Source: Paenibacillaceae bacterium UBA6304 (GTDB lineage Bacteria > Bacillota > Bacilli > Paenibacillales > Paenibacillaceae). From it: a stretch of DNA of 6,530 bases. Location: positions 1-6,530 of the forward strand of contig DJTQ01000281.1 in NCBI GenBank assembly GCA_002439285.1. Reading direction: 5' to 3'. Positions within the stretch are counted from its first letter, which is position 1. Every line of letters starts with the position of its first letter. Positions 1 through 6,380 of this stretch are shown here, one piece after another. Under the pieces are notes generated by a model. The model saw nothing but the letters and a program-made list of their open reading frames with translations. It ran no database searches and had not been told where the DNA came from. The position numbers and the translations under genes were made by a program.

Positions 1-1
1 C

Positions 2-454
2 TTCATTATTCCCGCGATGTACACCTTTTTCGATATGGTCATCTTTATCAGCTTCTATCGAACCATCCCCGAGAGTCTGGAGGAATCCGCCAAGGTGGAC
101 GGCGCTTCGGATTACGGGGTCCTATTCAGAATTGTACTGCCTAACAGTATGGCGGTGATTGCGACGATCGCGCTGTTCGCAGCCGTCTATCATTGGAACG
201 ATTATTATCAAGGCGTCCTGTACATTCGTTCTCAGGATAAACTGCCGTTACAAACGATGCTGTATAAAATTATTGCGGAGAACTCGATGTCGTTCATGCA
301 GCAGCAAGCCATGGCCCAGTTCGGGGCCAAACTGCCCGGCAACTCTATCAAGTTTGCCTCCATGATGGTGGCTACGCTGCCGATCCTGGTGTTCTATCCC
401 TTCATTCAGCGCTATCTTGTCAAAGGCGTAATGATCGGCGCAATTAAAGGGTAA
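2..454 (+). CDS. Carbohydrate ABC transporter permease, LplC/YtcP-like (partial, 5' end outside window)
   Basis: This is an inner-membrane subunit of an ABC importer, which would form the translocation channel with a second permease. Only the C-terminal 150 residues are present; the frame is open to the left edge, so the Met at base 17 is internal and about half of a typical ~290-residue family member is missing. The cytoplasmic EAA loop that docks on the ATPase is visible at fragment residues 27-47 (EESAKVDGAS, then IVLP), with its conserved glycine at residue 34. Hydrophobic segments lie before the loop, at about residues 49-65, and near the end (SMMVATLPILVFYPFIQ). The ending VKGVMIGAIKG is typical of the LplC/YtcP group that carries oligosaccharides or related solutes. 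The solute-binding lipoprotein gene follows 108 bases later, consistent with one transport operon. The family call is confident; the substrate is unknown. Confidence 0.93.
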   Translation, partial: FIIPAMYTFFDMVIFISFYRTIPESLEESAKVDGASDYGVLFRIVLPNSMAVIATIALFAAVYHWNDYYQGVLYIRSQDKLPLQTMLYKIIAENSMSFMQQQAMAQFGAKLPGNSIKFASMMVATLPILVFYPFIQRYLVKGVMIGAIKG

Positions 455-481
455 ACGGGGGATCTGGGGTATGCGTCATTA

Positions 482-509
482 GCCTGCCTAAGCGAAGGTT
501 TAGGGGGGC
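482..509 (+). other. Intergenic hairpin between permease and binding-protein genes
   Basis: An imperfect inverted repeat pairs 482-491 (GCCTGCCTAA) with 500-509 (TTAGGGGGGC) across an 8-base loop. Nine of ten positions pair, including one G-U, with one G-G mismatch. No T-run follows, so it does not look like an intrinsic terminator. In transport operons a hairpin upstream of the binding-protein gene can protect the downstream mRNA and raise binding-protein levels over the permeases; applying that here is inference. Confidence 0.45.
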
Positions 510-544
510 GGATGATTCACTATATAAAATCCATCAGTAGCACA

Positions 545-557
545 AGAAAGGGTGATC
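545..557 (+). promoter_or_regulatory. Ribosome binding site of the solute-binding lipoprotein gene
   Basis: AGAAAGGGTGATC is close to the full anti-16S complement AGAAAGGAGGTGATC with two bases missing. It ends six bases before the ATG at 563. This decides the start: it favours 563 over the in-frame ATG at 512, which would place 17 extra residues before a normal lipoprotein signal peptide. A second ATG at 558 is out of frame. Confidence 0.75.
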
Positions 558-562
558 ATGCA

Positions 563-2239
563 ATGAAAAGCAAAGTCATGAAAAGAAGCATGGCTATCAT
601 GTTGGCCGTAGTCCTGATGCTGGGTCTGGCCGCATGCTCGGGGTCCGGGAATAGTGCAAATAATAAGCCGAACTCCCAGCCTACGGACAACGCACAACAG
701 CCTGAGAACACAACTGCCGAAAGTAAGCTTAATCCGGAGGAACCCGCGTGGAAGTTGGATACCAGTCCTGTTGATTTGTCCTGGTTTGTAGGCGCTTCCT
801 GGTATGGACGTACGTGGGGAGAGAGCTTGAACTCCAAGTACATCTCTGAAAAAACAGGTGTGAATGTAAAAGTCGAGGTTCCATCTGGCGAGGCTAATGA
901 GCATATTACTCTGATGATGACCTCCGGCAAGCTGCCAGACCTAATTACCATGGGCTCTTGGGAAACCGCTGTCAAAAAGCTCTGGGAAGGCGATCATGTA
1001 TATGCCTTGAATGAATTGGCCGATCAATATGATCCTTACTTCTTCAAAGTGGCCGGCGACGGTACGTTGAAATGGTATAAGCAAGAGAATGGCAACACTT
1101 ACGGCATTCCGAATGATTCCTATAGCCCGAACCTGATGCACGAAACGGGAATGACCGCCGCCAACCAAACTTTTTTGGTACGGAAGGATCTGTATGAGGA
1201 AATGGGCAGCCCGGATTTAACTACGCCGGAAGGCTTCCTGAACGCTCTGCAATTGTTAAAGGATAAGTATTCCGAATATAAAGGTCAGCCGATCAGCCCC
1301 TTCTTTGCCCAGGGGAATGTGCCTTACGGGATGAGCGAGTACCTGCAGAACCTGCTGGCGATTCCGTTTGAAAAAGACGGCAAAGTGTACGACCGTACGA
1401 CCGATCCGGATTATGTCACTTGGCTGAAAACGTTCCGCACCGCTTACGAGCGTGGGCTGATTAATGTGGATTTCCTGGTGGATTCCGACACCCAGGTAGA
1501 AGAGAAGACGAACAACGCCCGCTACTTCATGATGGTTCGCGAGTGGACGGGGATGACGGCGGTCAACCCGATGCTGGCTGCAAGCGATAACCCGGATTCC
1601 TACTACATTGCCGTAGATGGACCGCAGAATAGCAAAGGCGACAAGGCCAAACTGTTCCCGGGCAACATGGACGGCTGGATGGTTACGATGATCAGTAAAT
1701 CCTGCGAGAACCCTGAGCGCGCCATTCGCTTCCTGACCTATCTGTCTAGCGAAGAAGGCCAAAAGGACTTGTTCCTTGGTAAGGAAGGCGAAACATGGGA
1801 TACGGTGGACGGTAAGCCGCAGCTCAAGGCCGAATTGGCCCAATTGCTCGAAACCGATATTGAGAAGCTGGAGAAAGAATACGGCATCATGGATACCTAC
1901 TGGATGATGCGTAACCCCGTCATTGTCAACCAGTGGAGACCGGAAAAAACACCTGTGATCAAGCAAATGGAGGACTTCGCCAACGCGCAGGCCGATATTG
2001 ACGGCGGGATCTACAAGGGCCTCGATCCCCTGGGTGATTCCGATGTTGCCGTGACCTGGTCGCGTATCTCCCAGAACTGGGAAGAGGTGCTGCCGGAGTT
2101 GATTACGGCGAAGGATGAAGCGGCCTTCGATAAAGTATTCGAGAGCTTCCTTTCCCGCCGTGCGGGCTATGGCTTTGATCAGGTAATGGAATATCGTCAG
2201 ACCGAACTGGATGCACGAAAGGCGAAAATGGCGGAGTAA
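563..2239 (+). CDS. Extracellular solute-binding lipoprotein of a carbohydrate ABC transporter (LplA/YtcQ-like)
   Basis: This 558-residue protein would capture a sugar or oligosaccharide outside the membrane and deliver it to the permease encoded just upstream. The N-terminus is a lipoprotein signal peptide: basic residues (MKSKVMKRS), a hydrophobic core, and a lipobox LAAC at residues 22-25, so Cys25 would be lipidated. A Ser/Asn/Gln/Pro-rich linker of about 30 residues follows, then the binding-protein fold. Recognisable family stretches are the TSGKLPDL segment after the first lobe's start, the NMDGWMVTMISKSCENPERA segment, and FLTYLSSEEGQ towards the C-terminal half. Length fits the large LplA-type proteins of Paenibacillus. 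The start at 563 is chosen from the strong ribosome binding site and the signal peptide. A hairpin terminator follows the gene, so it is probably the last gene of the transport operon. The substrate cannot be told from sequence; the family call is confident. Confidence 0.93.
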   Translation: MKSKVMKRSMAIMLAVVLMLGLAACSGSGNSANNKPNSQPTDNAQQPENTTAESKLNPEEPAWKLDTSPVDLSWFVGASWYGRTWGESLNSKYISEKTGVNVKVEVPSGEANEHITLMMTSGKLPDLITMGSWETAVKKLWEGDHVYALNELADQYDPYFFKVAGDGTLKWYKQENGNTYGIPNDSYSPNLMHETGMTAANQTFLVRKDLYEEMGSPDLTTPEGFLNALQLLKDKYSEYKGQPISPFFAQGNVPYGMSEYLQNLLAIPFEKDGKVYDRTTDPDYVTWLKTFRTAYERGLINVDFLVDSDTQVEEKTNNARYFMMVREWTGMTAVNPMLAASDNPDSYYIAVDGPQNSKGDKAKLFPGNMDGWMVTMISKSCENPERAIRFLTYLSSEEGQKDLFLGKEGETWDTVDGKPQLKAELAQLLETDIEKLEKEYGIMDTYWMMRNPVIVNQWRPEKTPVIKQMEDFANAQADIDGGIYKGLDPLGDSDVAVTWSRISQNWEEVLPELITAKDEAAFDKVFESFLSRRAGYGFDQVMEYRQTELDARKAKMAE

Positions 2240-2251
2240 CTCCACTATATT

Positions 2252-2315
2252 AGGATTGCTGCCGGTCACCGGATAGGTGGCCGGTATCCTTGCTTCTGCG
2301 GCTTTGGGCCGTTTT
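2252..2315 (+). terminator. Probable tandem-hairpin terminator of the transport operon
   Basis: Thirteen bases after the lipoprotein stop codon, CCGGTCACC (2262-2270) pairs with GGTGGCCGG (2276-2284) over a 5-base loop: nine consecutive pairs including one G-U. An outer AGGAT/ATCCT pair (2252-2256 with 2286-2290) extends it past a bulge. Only a weak T-rich tail follows. A second small hairpin, CGGC (2299-2302) with GCCG (2308-2311), is directly followed by TTTT (2312-2315). The strong first stem plus the second stem with its T-run make termination likely, though neither is a textbook example alone. Confidence 0.6.
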
Positions 2316-2347
2316 GCGCTAGAGGCTTAGTTACCTGCCGACCAAGA

Positions 2348-2368
2348 TGTAATATATGGTATATTACA
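2348..2368 (+). promoter_or_regulatory. Perfect inverted repeat overlapping a possible extended -10 promoter of the kinase-regulator operon
   Basis: TGTAATATA (2348-2356) and TATATTACA (2360-2368) are exact inverted repeats around a TGG centre. The element contains TGG-TATATT (2357-2365), which fits an extended -10 promoter (TGn plus five of six TATAAT bases). No good -35 is seen 16-18 bases upstream. A start of transcription near 2372 would leave a short leader that still includes the ribosome binding site at 2375-2380. The repeat could be an operator placed over the promoter. The repeat itself is certain; promoter and operator roles are inferred. Confidence 0.5.
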
Positions 2369-2389
2369 GAGGTAGGGAGGGCACCCGAA

Positions 2390-4228
2390 ATGAAGATTTT
2401 ACTGAGGAAAATGAGAAAGATATATCGCAATTTCCGCATCTCTCAAAAGTTGTTCTTAGCGTTTAGCATGCTGATTGCCATCCCTGCCATTGTGGTATCT
2501 TTTTTATTTATCCGGATACAGGAAACTCAGCTATACAAGGACGCCATGACTACCGGAAGCAGCCATGTCTCACGAATGGACGAGAAGCTGCGCAGCAAGA
2601 TGAACATAATTGAAAACGCTTCCTCTACAGCACTGACTCAGAAGTCCTTCGTGGATTTTATTCATTCCAATATGCTTGGGGACGGTCTGCGTCTGGTAAA
2701 ATTCAGGCAAAACCAATTTGAGCAGATGCACAACATTATTCAGAGCAACGAGACCATCAGCGAGCTTAGCTTCTATGTCGATAATCCGAACCTGTATGAG
2801 ATCTGGCCGGAAATCTACCATTATGACAGGTTTTCGCCGCAAGATTATTGGAAGGATCTTCGGGATGAAGGCGGGGCGGCATACCGCGTATTCGCCTTTA
2901 AAGAAGGGGAGCATACGCTAGCCTATTATCGGCTGGTACGTCTTCAGGGTCAGCAGCACAAACGCCCCAGCATTATGGAAATACGCACCTCGCACAAAGT
3001 GTTCTTCAATGATCTGTTGGAGGAGACGGGGGGAGACTTTTTTTCTGTCGTGATGGAAGGAAGTAATTCTTCCCGCTATATATACAACCCTAAGCATGCA
3101 TTTTCGCAAGCAGCCGGGGAGGAACTGGATGAAATCCTGGGCCGCATTCATCGGCAACTGGACGTCCTGGAGCAGGAAAACCCCGTAAAGATCAATGCAG
3201 GAGATCAAACCTATTACGCAGTGTATCGCTATATCGCACCACTTGACGCTTACGTCGTGGACATCGCTTCCCATCAAGCGCTGATGAAAGGCCCCCGCAG
3301 CTGGTATGGTCTTGTGATCGTGATTACATCTTGCGTGCTGCTGTTGATGATGCTCCTGGTTTCGACTACGACGCGGCGCCTTTTTCGCCGATTGGACAGC
3401 GTACTGTCGTCGATGCGAAAGGTCCGGAAAGGGCAACTGGATGAGAAAATCGATACGGGACTGGACGAGGGCGAAACCGGCGATGAGATCGACGAGGTGG
3501 CGGTCACTTACAACAAAATGCTGGATGAGATCAAGCAGTTGATGACCCAGGTGGTGGATAAACAGTTGATCGCCAAAAATGCGCAGCTGCACTCGCTCCA
3601 TTCGCAAATCAATTCGCATTTTCTATATAACGCACTGGAAGCGATTCGGATGCAGGCGGAGGTGCAGCGCCAGCCCGTGATCGCCGACGCGCTGGTGTCG
3701 CTAGGTTCGCTGCTGCGCTACAGTATGAAATGGAACGGCGATACCGTAGCCCTTGGAGAGGAACTCGCCAACATCCAGAGCTATATCAAATTCATCAATT
3801 TCATGGAGGACGGCAACTTCGTATTGACGGCGGATCTCCCGCAGGAGGTTCATCACTATGCCATTCCGAAAATGTGCATGCAGCCCATTGTTGAGAATGC
3901 CGTCCATCATGCGGCTTCCCCGGGAGGAAGGCTGCAAATTCAAATTACGGTATGGGTGGAGAATAACAGTACCCTGATCATCGAAATTTTCGATGACGGC
4001 GTGGGCGTTGATCCGCAGACATTGGCCGGTTTGCAAGAGGTGCTACAAGGGGAATCGGATACGCCGATCATTGCCGGAAAGAACGGATTGGGTCTGGAAA
4101 ACGTGCATAAACGACTGCAGCTTCACTATGGTAAAGGCTATGGTCTTTGGGTTGACAGCGTGCAGAGGTCCTATACCTGCGTAACCATACGCTTACCTTG
4201 GGAAAACGTAAATCTTGGAGGGTGGTAA
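2390..4228 (+). CDS. Two-component sensor histidine kinase, YesM-like
   Basis: This 612-residue membrane kinase would sense an extracytoplasmic signal and phosphorylate the regulator encoded next. Membrane segment 1 is at about residues 19-42 and segment 2 at about 306-325, enclosing an outside sensor region of about 260 residues, probably of the Cache-like type usual in this family. A HAMP linker (about 326-385) and a likely coiled coil follow. The histidine box reads QINSHFLYNALE with phosphoacceptor His410; most relatives have Pro rather than Ser before it. The ATPase domain shows the N box PIVENAVHH (Asn503), G1 box DDGVG (535-539) and G2 box NGLGLEN (565-571), so catalysis looks intact. 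The start is supported by GGGAGG at 2375-2380, nine bases before the ATG. It is separated from the transport genes by a terminator and lies three bases from the regulator gene. The class is confident; the ligand is unknown. Confidence 0.95.
   Translation: MKILLRKMRKIYRNFRISQKLFLAFSMLIAIPAIVVSFLFIRIQETQLYKDAMTTGSSHVSRMDEKLRSKMNIIENASSTALTQKSFVDFIHSNMLGDGLRLVKFRQNQFEQMHNIIQSNETISELSFYVDNPNLYEIWPEIYHYDRFSPQDYWKDLRDEGGAAYRVFAFKEGEHTLAYYRLVRLQGQQHKRPSIMEIRTSHKVFFNDLLEETGGDFFSVVMEGSNSSRYIYNPKHAFSQAAGEELDEILGRIHRQLDVLEQENPVKINAGDQTYYAVYRYIAPLDAYVVDIASHQALMKGPRSWYGLVIVITSCVLLLMMLLVSTTTRRLFRRLDSVLSSMRKVRKGQLDEKIDTGLDEGETGDEIDEVAVTYNKMLDEIKQLMTQVVDKQLIAKNAQLHSLHSQINSHFLYNALEAIRMQAEVQRQPVIADALVSLGSLLRYSMKWNGDTVALGEELANIQSYIKFINFMEDGNFVLTADLPQEVHHYAIPKMCMQPIVENAVHHAASPGGRLQIQITVWVENNSTLIIEIFDDGVGVDPQTLAGLQEVLQGESDTPIIAGKNGLGLENVHKRLQLHYGKGYGLWVDSVQRSYTCVTIRLPWENVNLGGW
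2610..2624 (+). promoter_or_regulatory. Candidate catabolite-responsive element (cre) inside the kinase gene
   Basis: TTGAAAACGCTTCCT matches the relaxed CcpA-site consensus WTGNAANCGNWNNCW at every defined position, but deviates from the stricter palindromic form at its last part. It lies about 220 bases into the kinase coding region. Internal cre sites are known in Bacillota as roadblocks to transcription. Such a degenerate pattern can occur by chance, so this is a weak call. Confidence 0.3.
4217..4222 (+). promoter_or_regulatory. Ribosome binding site of the response regulator, inside the kinase gene
   Basis: GGAGGG lies nine bases before the regulator ATG and within the last codons of the kinase, where it encodes part of its Gly-Gly-Trp ending. 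The kinase stop codon (4226-4228) falls between this site and the next start, an arrangement that suggests coupled translation of the two proteins. Confidence 0.75.
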
Positions 4229-4231
4229 GGG

Positions 4232-5800
4232 ATGAACATTCTGATAGCGGACGATCAAAAGCATATCCGCGACGGCCTGCAGGCGATGCTCGGCCAGTTC
4301 CCTCTGCAGCTTGACCATATTTACTGTGCTGTGAGCGGGGTTGAAGCTTTGCAAATCCTCCGTCAGCACAGCATTCAACTGGTGATTACCGATATTCGAA
4401 TGCCGGATATGGATGGCCTGACGCTTATGGCGCATACCAGGGAAGAGCGCATTAAGGTGGATTACTTGATCATCAGCGGCTATAGCGATTTTGCCTATGC
4501 CCAGAAAGCCATTGAACTCGGGGCTAAGGGCTATCTGCTCAAACCGGTGAAGCGGGAGGATCTGCAAGCCTCGGTAGAGCATGTGTTGCAAGAGGTAAGA
4601 ACCCGGCAGGCGCTTACGCGAAATATGAAGCATATTTCGCGCCGTGCCAAGGAGGCGGACCGGAAAGAGTTGCGCATGTTTATGCAGGGCGCGGTAACTG
4701 ATGAGGCCTGGATTCATCAGACTCAGCAACAAAACCCGGAGCTGTGGCAGGGTTACCGTCTGTGTCTGCTCCGGGAAGAACTACGAATCAACCAGCCGGG
4801 AGCGGGCAGTTCCCATAGCATGGAGTCCATTGCTTATCAAATCTATGGCAAGCGGGGATGTCTATGTCTGCAGCGCCGCCCGCACCTGATCCTCGCGGTG
4901 GATGACTCCGTAGGTCCGGGTACTCTGCAAGCTGCCCTACAGGCGGAGCAGATTCATGCCATCACGGCCATGACGAATCCGCAGCAAGGATTAAGGGGGC
5001 TTCCGGACAGCTATGTACAAGTGATGGAGCTATATCGTCACAGCTACCTATTTCCGGATAAGCTGTGCATTCTGCCGAAACATATTACGGGGCTCGAGCA
5101 GCAGTGGGAGCTTCCTTATGAGGAGCTGTATCTCCTGTTCCAGTTCATCGGCACCAAGAATAGCGGTAAAATTGCTGAAGGCATCTCCAAGGTATTTCAT
5201 AAGGATGTCCTGCAGCGCTATCACATCCGTTATACGCAGCAGTTGTGCCGGGCCGTGGTCCAGATGCTGGAGGAATATGAGCGCGTAATCCGTCCTTATA
5301 TGGGAGAAGAAACGCTGGACATGGAATGTCTGCGAAGTATTTTTGATTATCCGGGCATTCGTGAATATATTCAGGCATTGCAGCAGCAGTTGCTTCGGCT
5401 CAATCAGTTCTATTATGAATTCAAATGCAGCTATCGCAACACACAGGACTTGAACGAAGCGATCCGCTATATCCACGAAAATTACCATAAGCCGCTGGAC
5501 CTGGCGATGGTATCGAACCATGTGTCCCTGAATTATGCTTATTTTTCTAACCTATTCAAGAAAAGTGTCGGTAAGGGCTTCGCAGAATATCTGCGCGATG
5601 TGCGCCTGGATAAAGCCCGGCGGTTGCTGGCGGAGACGGAATATAAGATCATTGAGGTAGCCGCCATGGTGGGATATGAAAGCTACAAGAGCTTTACGCG
5701 GACGTTTCGGGAAGTGATGGGCATGCAGCCTACAGAATATCGGCAACGGATGCGGCGGAAGCTTCAAGGGGAGGGGAAAGGCCAGGACTCCGTATTATGA
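4232..5800 (+). CDS. Two-component response regulator with AraC-type DNA-binding domain, YesN-like
   Basis: This 522-residue cytoplasmic protein would receive phosphate from the adjacent kinase and activate transcription, probably of the neighbouring transporter. The receiver domain covers about residues 1-120: acidic pair Asp7-Asp8, phosphoacceptor Asp54 in TDIRMPDMDG, Ser82 in IISGYSDF, and Lys104 in LLKPV, so all key receiver residues are present. A central region of nearly 290 residues has no motif I recognise, as is usual in the group. The C-terminus (about 407-510) is an AraC/XylS domain with two helix-turn-helix units: LAMVSNHVSLNYAYFSNLFKK, and IIEVAAMVGYESYKSFTRTF with the typical ending GMQPTEYRQRM. 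Length is normal for YesN-type regulators. It begins three bases after the kinase stop codon with a ribosome binding site at 4217-4222. The role is confident; target promoters are inferred. Confidence 0.95.
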   Translation: MNILIADDQKHIRDGLQAMLGQFPLQLDHIYCAVSGVEALQILRQHSIQLVITDIRMPDMDGLTLMAHTREERIKVDYLIISGYSDFAYAQKAIELGAKGYLLKPVKREDLQASVEHVLQEVRTRQALTRNMKHISRRAKEADRKELRMFMQGAVTDEAWIHQTQQQNPELWQGYRLCLLREELRINQPGAGSSHSMESIAYQIYGKRGCLCLQRRPHLILAVDDSVGPGTLQAALQAEQIHAITAMTNPQQGLRGLPDSYVQVMELYRHSYLFPDKLCILPKHITGLEQQWELPYEELYLLFQFIGTKNSGKIAEGISKVFHKDVLQRYHIRYTQQLCRAVVQMLEEYERVIRPYMGEETLDMECLRSIFDYPGIREYIQALQQQLLRLNQFYYEFKCSYRNTQDLNEAIRYIHENYHKPLDLAMVSNHVSLNYAYFSNLFKKSVGKGFAEYLRDVRLDKARRLLAETEYKIIEVAAMVGYESYKSFTRTFREVMGMQPTEYRQRMRRKLQGEGKGQDSVL

Positions 5801-5801
5801 A

Positions 5802-5840
5802 TAGGTTTGGGGCTTCTCCGGCCGGCCTCGCCCTAGCCTA
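5802..5840. terminator. Possible bidirectional terminator between convergent genes
   Basis: TAGGTT (5802-5807) pairs with AGCCTA read from 5835-5840, including one G-U, then after a T-T mismatch GGG (5809-5811) pairs with CCC (5831-5833). The loop region holds the palindrome GGCCGGCC (5819-5826 region). The stem sits in the 37-base gap between the regulator and the opposing lipoprotein gene and includes the lipoprotein stop codon. Neither side carries a clear T-run, so its role as terminator is uncertain. Confidence 0.35.
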
Positions 5841-6311
5841 AAGTTCTGTCCAAGTCAGCGTCAACTCGTTCGTGCCTTCTTGTGCGGACAGAGCTCCGCC
5901 GATCAGTGACCAGCTTTCGTCAGCGCTATCGCCCTGAATAATCAAATTCTTCTCGTCGATCGTTTCAACCGCATCATCGATTCCTTGCTCCCGGAAGTAA
6001 TCTTTATACATTTCAGCTAGCTTATCGAGCTTTTCTTGGGATGTAAAAATCATAAGCGCCGATTTTTTGCCATCGTTCTGTTCGGAGTGGGAAGTGGTGA
6101 TTACAGCATCATCGGGCAACGGAAAATCTTTCGGCAAATGCTCCGGTCTCTGACCCGAGCTGTCCGCTCCTTCAGCCTCGGCGGTCGTTAGATTGCTCTG
6201 GTTTTCCTGTGCCGAATTAGCGGAATCCTTGCTGGAGCAGGCTCCCAGCGTGAGGGTCAATACTGCTGCCAAAACTAACAGATTAGCGGCTTTCCATTTC
6301 GTGTTCCTCAT
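5838..6311 (-). CDS. Small lipoprotein of unknown function
   Basis: This gene runs towards the two-component operon and encodes 157 residues from the ATG at 6311. The signal peptide has basic residues (MRNTKWK), a hydrophobic core and lipobox LGAC at residues 22-25, so Cys25 should be lipidated and the protein held on the outer face of the membrane. A Ser/Asn/Glu-rich linker follows, then HLPKDFPLPDDAVI, a central part with many acidic and lysine residues (KLDKLAEMYKDYFREQGI), and a C-terminal strand-like end LTLTWTEL. The proline-rich DFPLPDD segment followed by alternating strands and a helix resembles small secreted lipoproteins seen in Paenibacillus, but I cannot name a family. The start is chosen because GAGGTG lies five bases upstream; the in-frame ATG at 6356 lacks such a site and would sit at the predicted transcription start. 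Nothing links it functionally to the transporter beyond location. Confidence 0.85.
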   Translation of the reverse strand: MRNTKWKAANLLVLAAVLTLTLGACSSKDSANSAQENQSNLTTAEAEGADSSGQRPEHLPKDFPLPDDAVITTSHSEQNDGKKSALMIFTSQEKLDKLAEMYKDYFREQGIDDAVETIDEKNLIIQGDSADESWSLIGGALSAQEGTNELTLTWTEL

Positions 6312-6316
6312 ATACA

Positions 6317-6322
6317 CACCTC
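6317..6322 (-). promoter_or_regulatory. Ribosome binding site of the small lipoprotein gene
   Basis: Read on the minus strand, GAGGTG lies five bases before the ATG at 6311. It decides the start in favour of 6311, which puts the lipoprotein signal peptide directly at the N-terminus. Confidence 0.7.
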
Positions 6323-6361
6323 GACTTATCCTGATATTTTTGTTACAAACTTCCATTAGTC

Positions 6362-6367
6362 ATTATA
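6362..6367 (-). promoter_or_regulatory. Possible -10 element of the small lipoprotein promoter
   Basis: On the minus strand this reads TATAAT, an exact match to the SigA -10 consensus. Transcription would begin near 6355 and give a leader of about 45 bases before the start codon. The hexamer 17 bases upstream (6385-6390, AGCACC on the minus strand) is not a -35 match, so the promoter may be weak or activator-dependent, or the assignment may be wrong. The element sits in an AT-rich dyad, TATATA at 6364-6369 and again at 6375-6380. Confidence 0.4.
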
Positions 6368-6380
6368 TAACCAATATATA

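Noticed and set aside
521..530. TATATAAAAT as a possible internal promoter before the binding-protein gene
   Set aside because: No acceptable -35 lies 16-18 bases upstream (the region is G-rich), so AT content alone explains it.
512..562. Upstream in-frame ATG extending the binding protein by 17 residues
   Set aside because: The extension would precede a complete lipoprotein signal peptide, and the better ribosome binding site serves the ATG at 563.
1427..1441. TGAAAACGTTCCGCA as a second cre site in the binding-protein gene
   Set aside because: Only the left half fits; the right half lacks the required C and flanking W positions.
1256..2269. Long open frame of 337 codons on the minus strand inside the binding-protein gene
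   Set aside because: It lies antisense to a well-supported gene, has no ribosome binding site or family signature, and its composition fits a shadow of the plus-strand codons.
2918..3619. Open frame of 233 codons on the minus strand inside the kinase gene
   Set aside because: It is antisense to conserved kinase sequence, with no recognisable domain and low-complexity His/Gln/Arg-rich translation typical of shadow frames.
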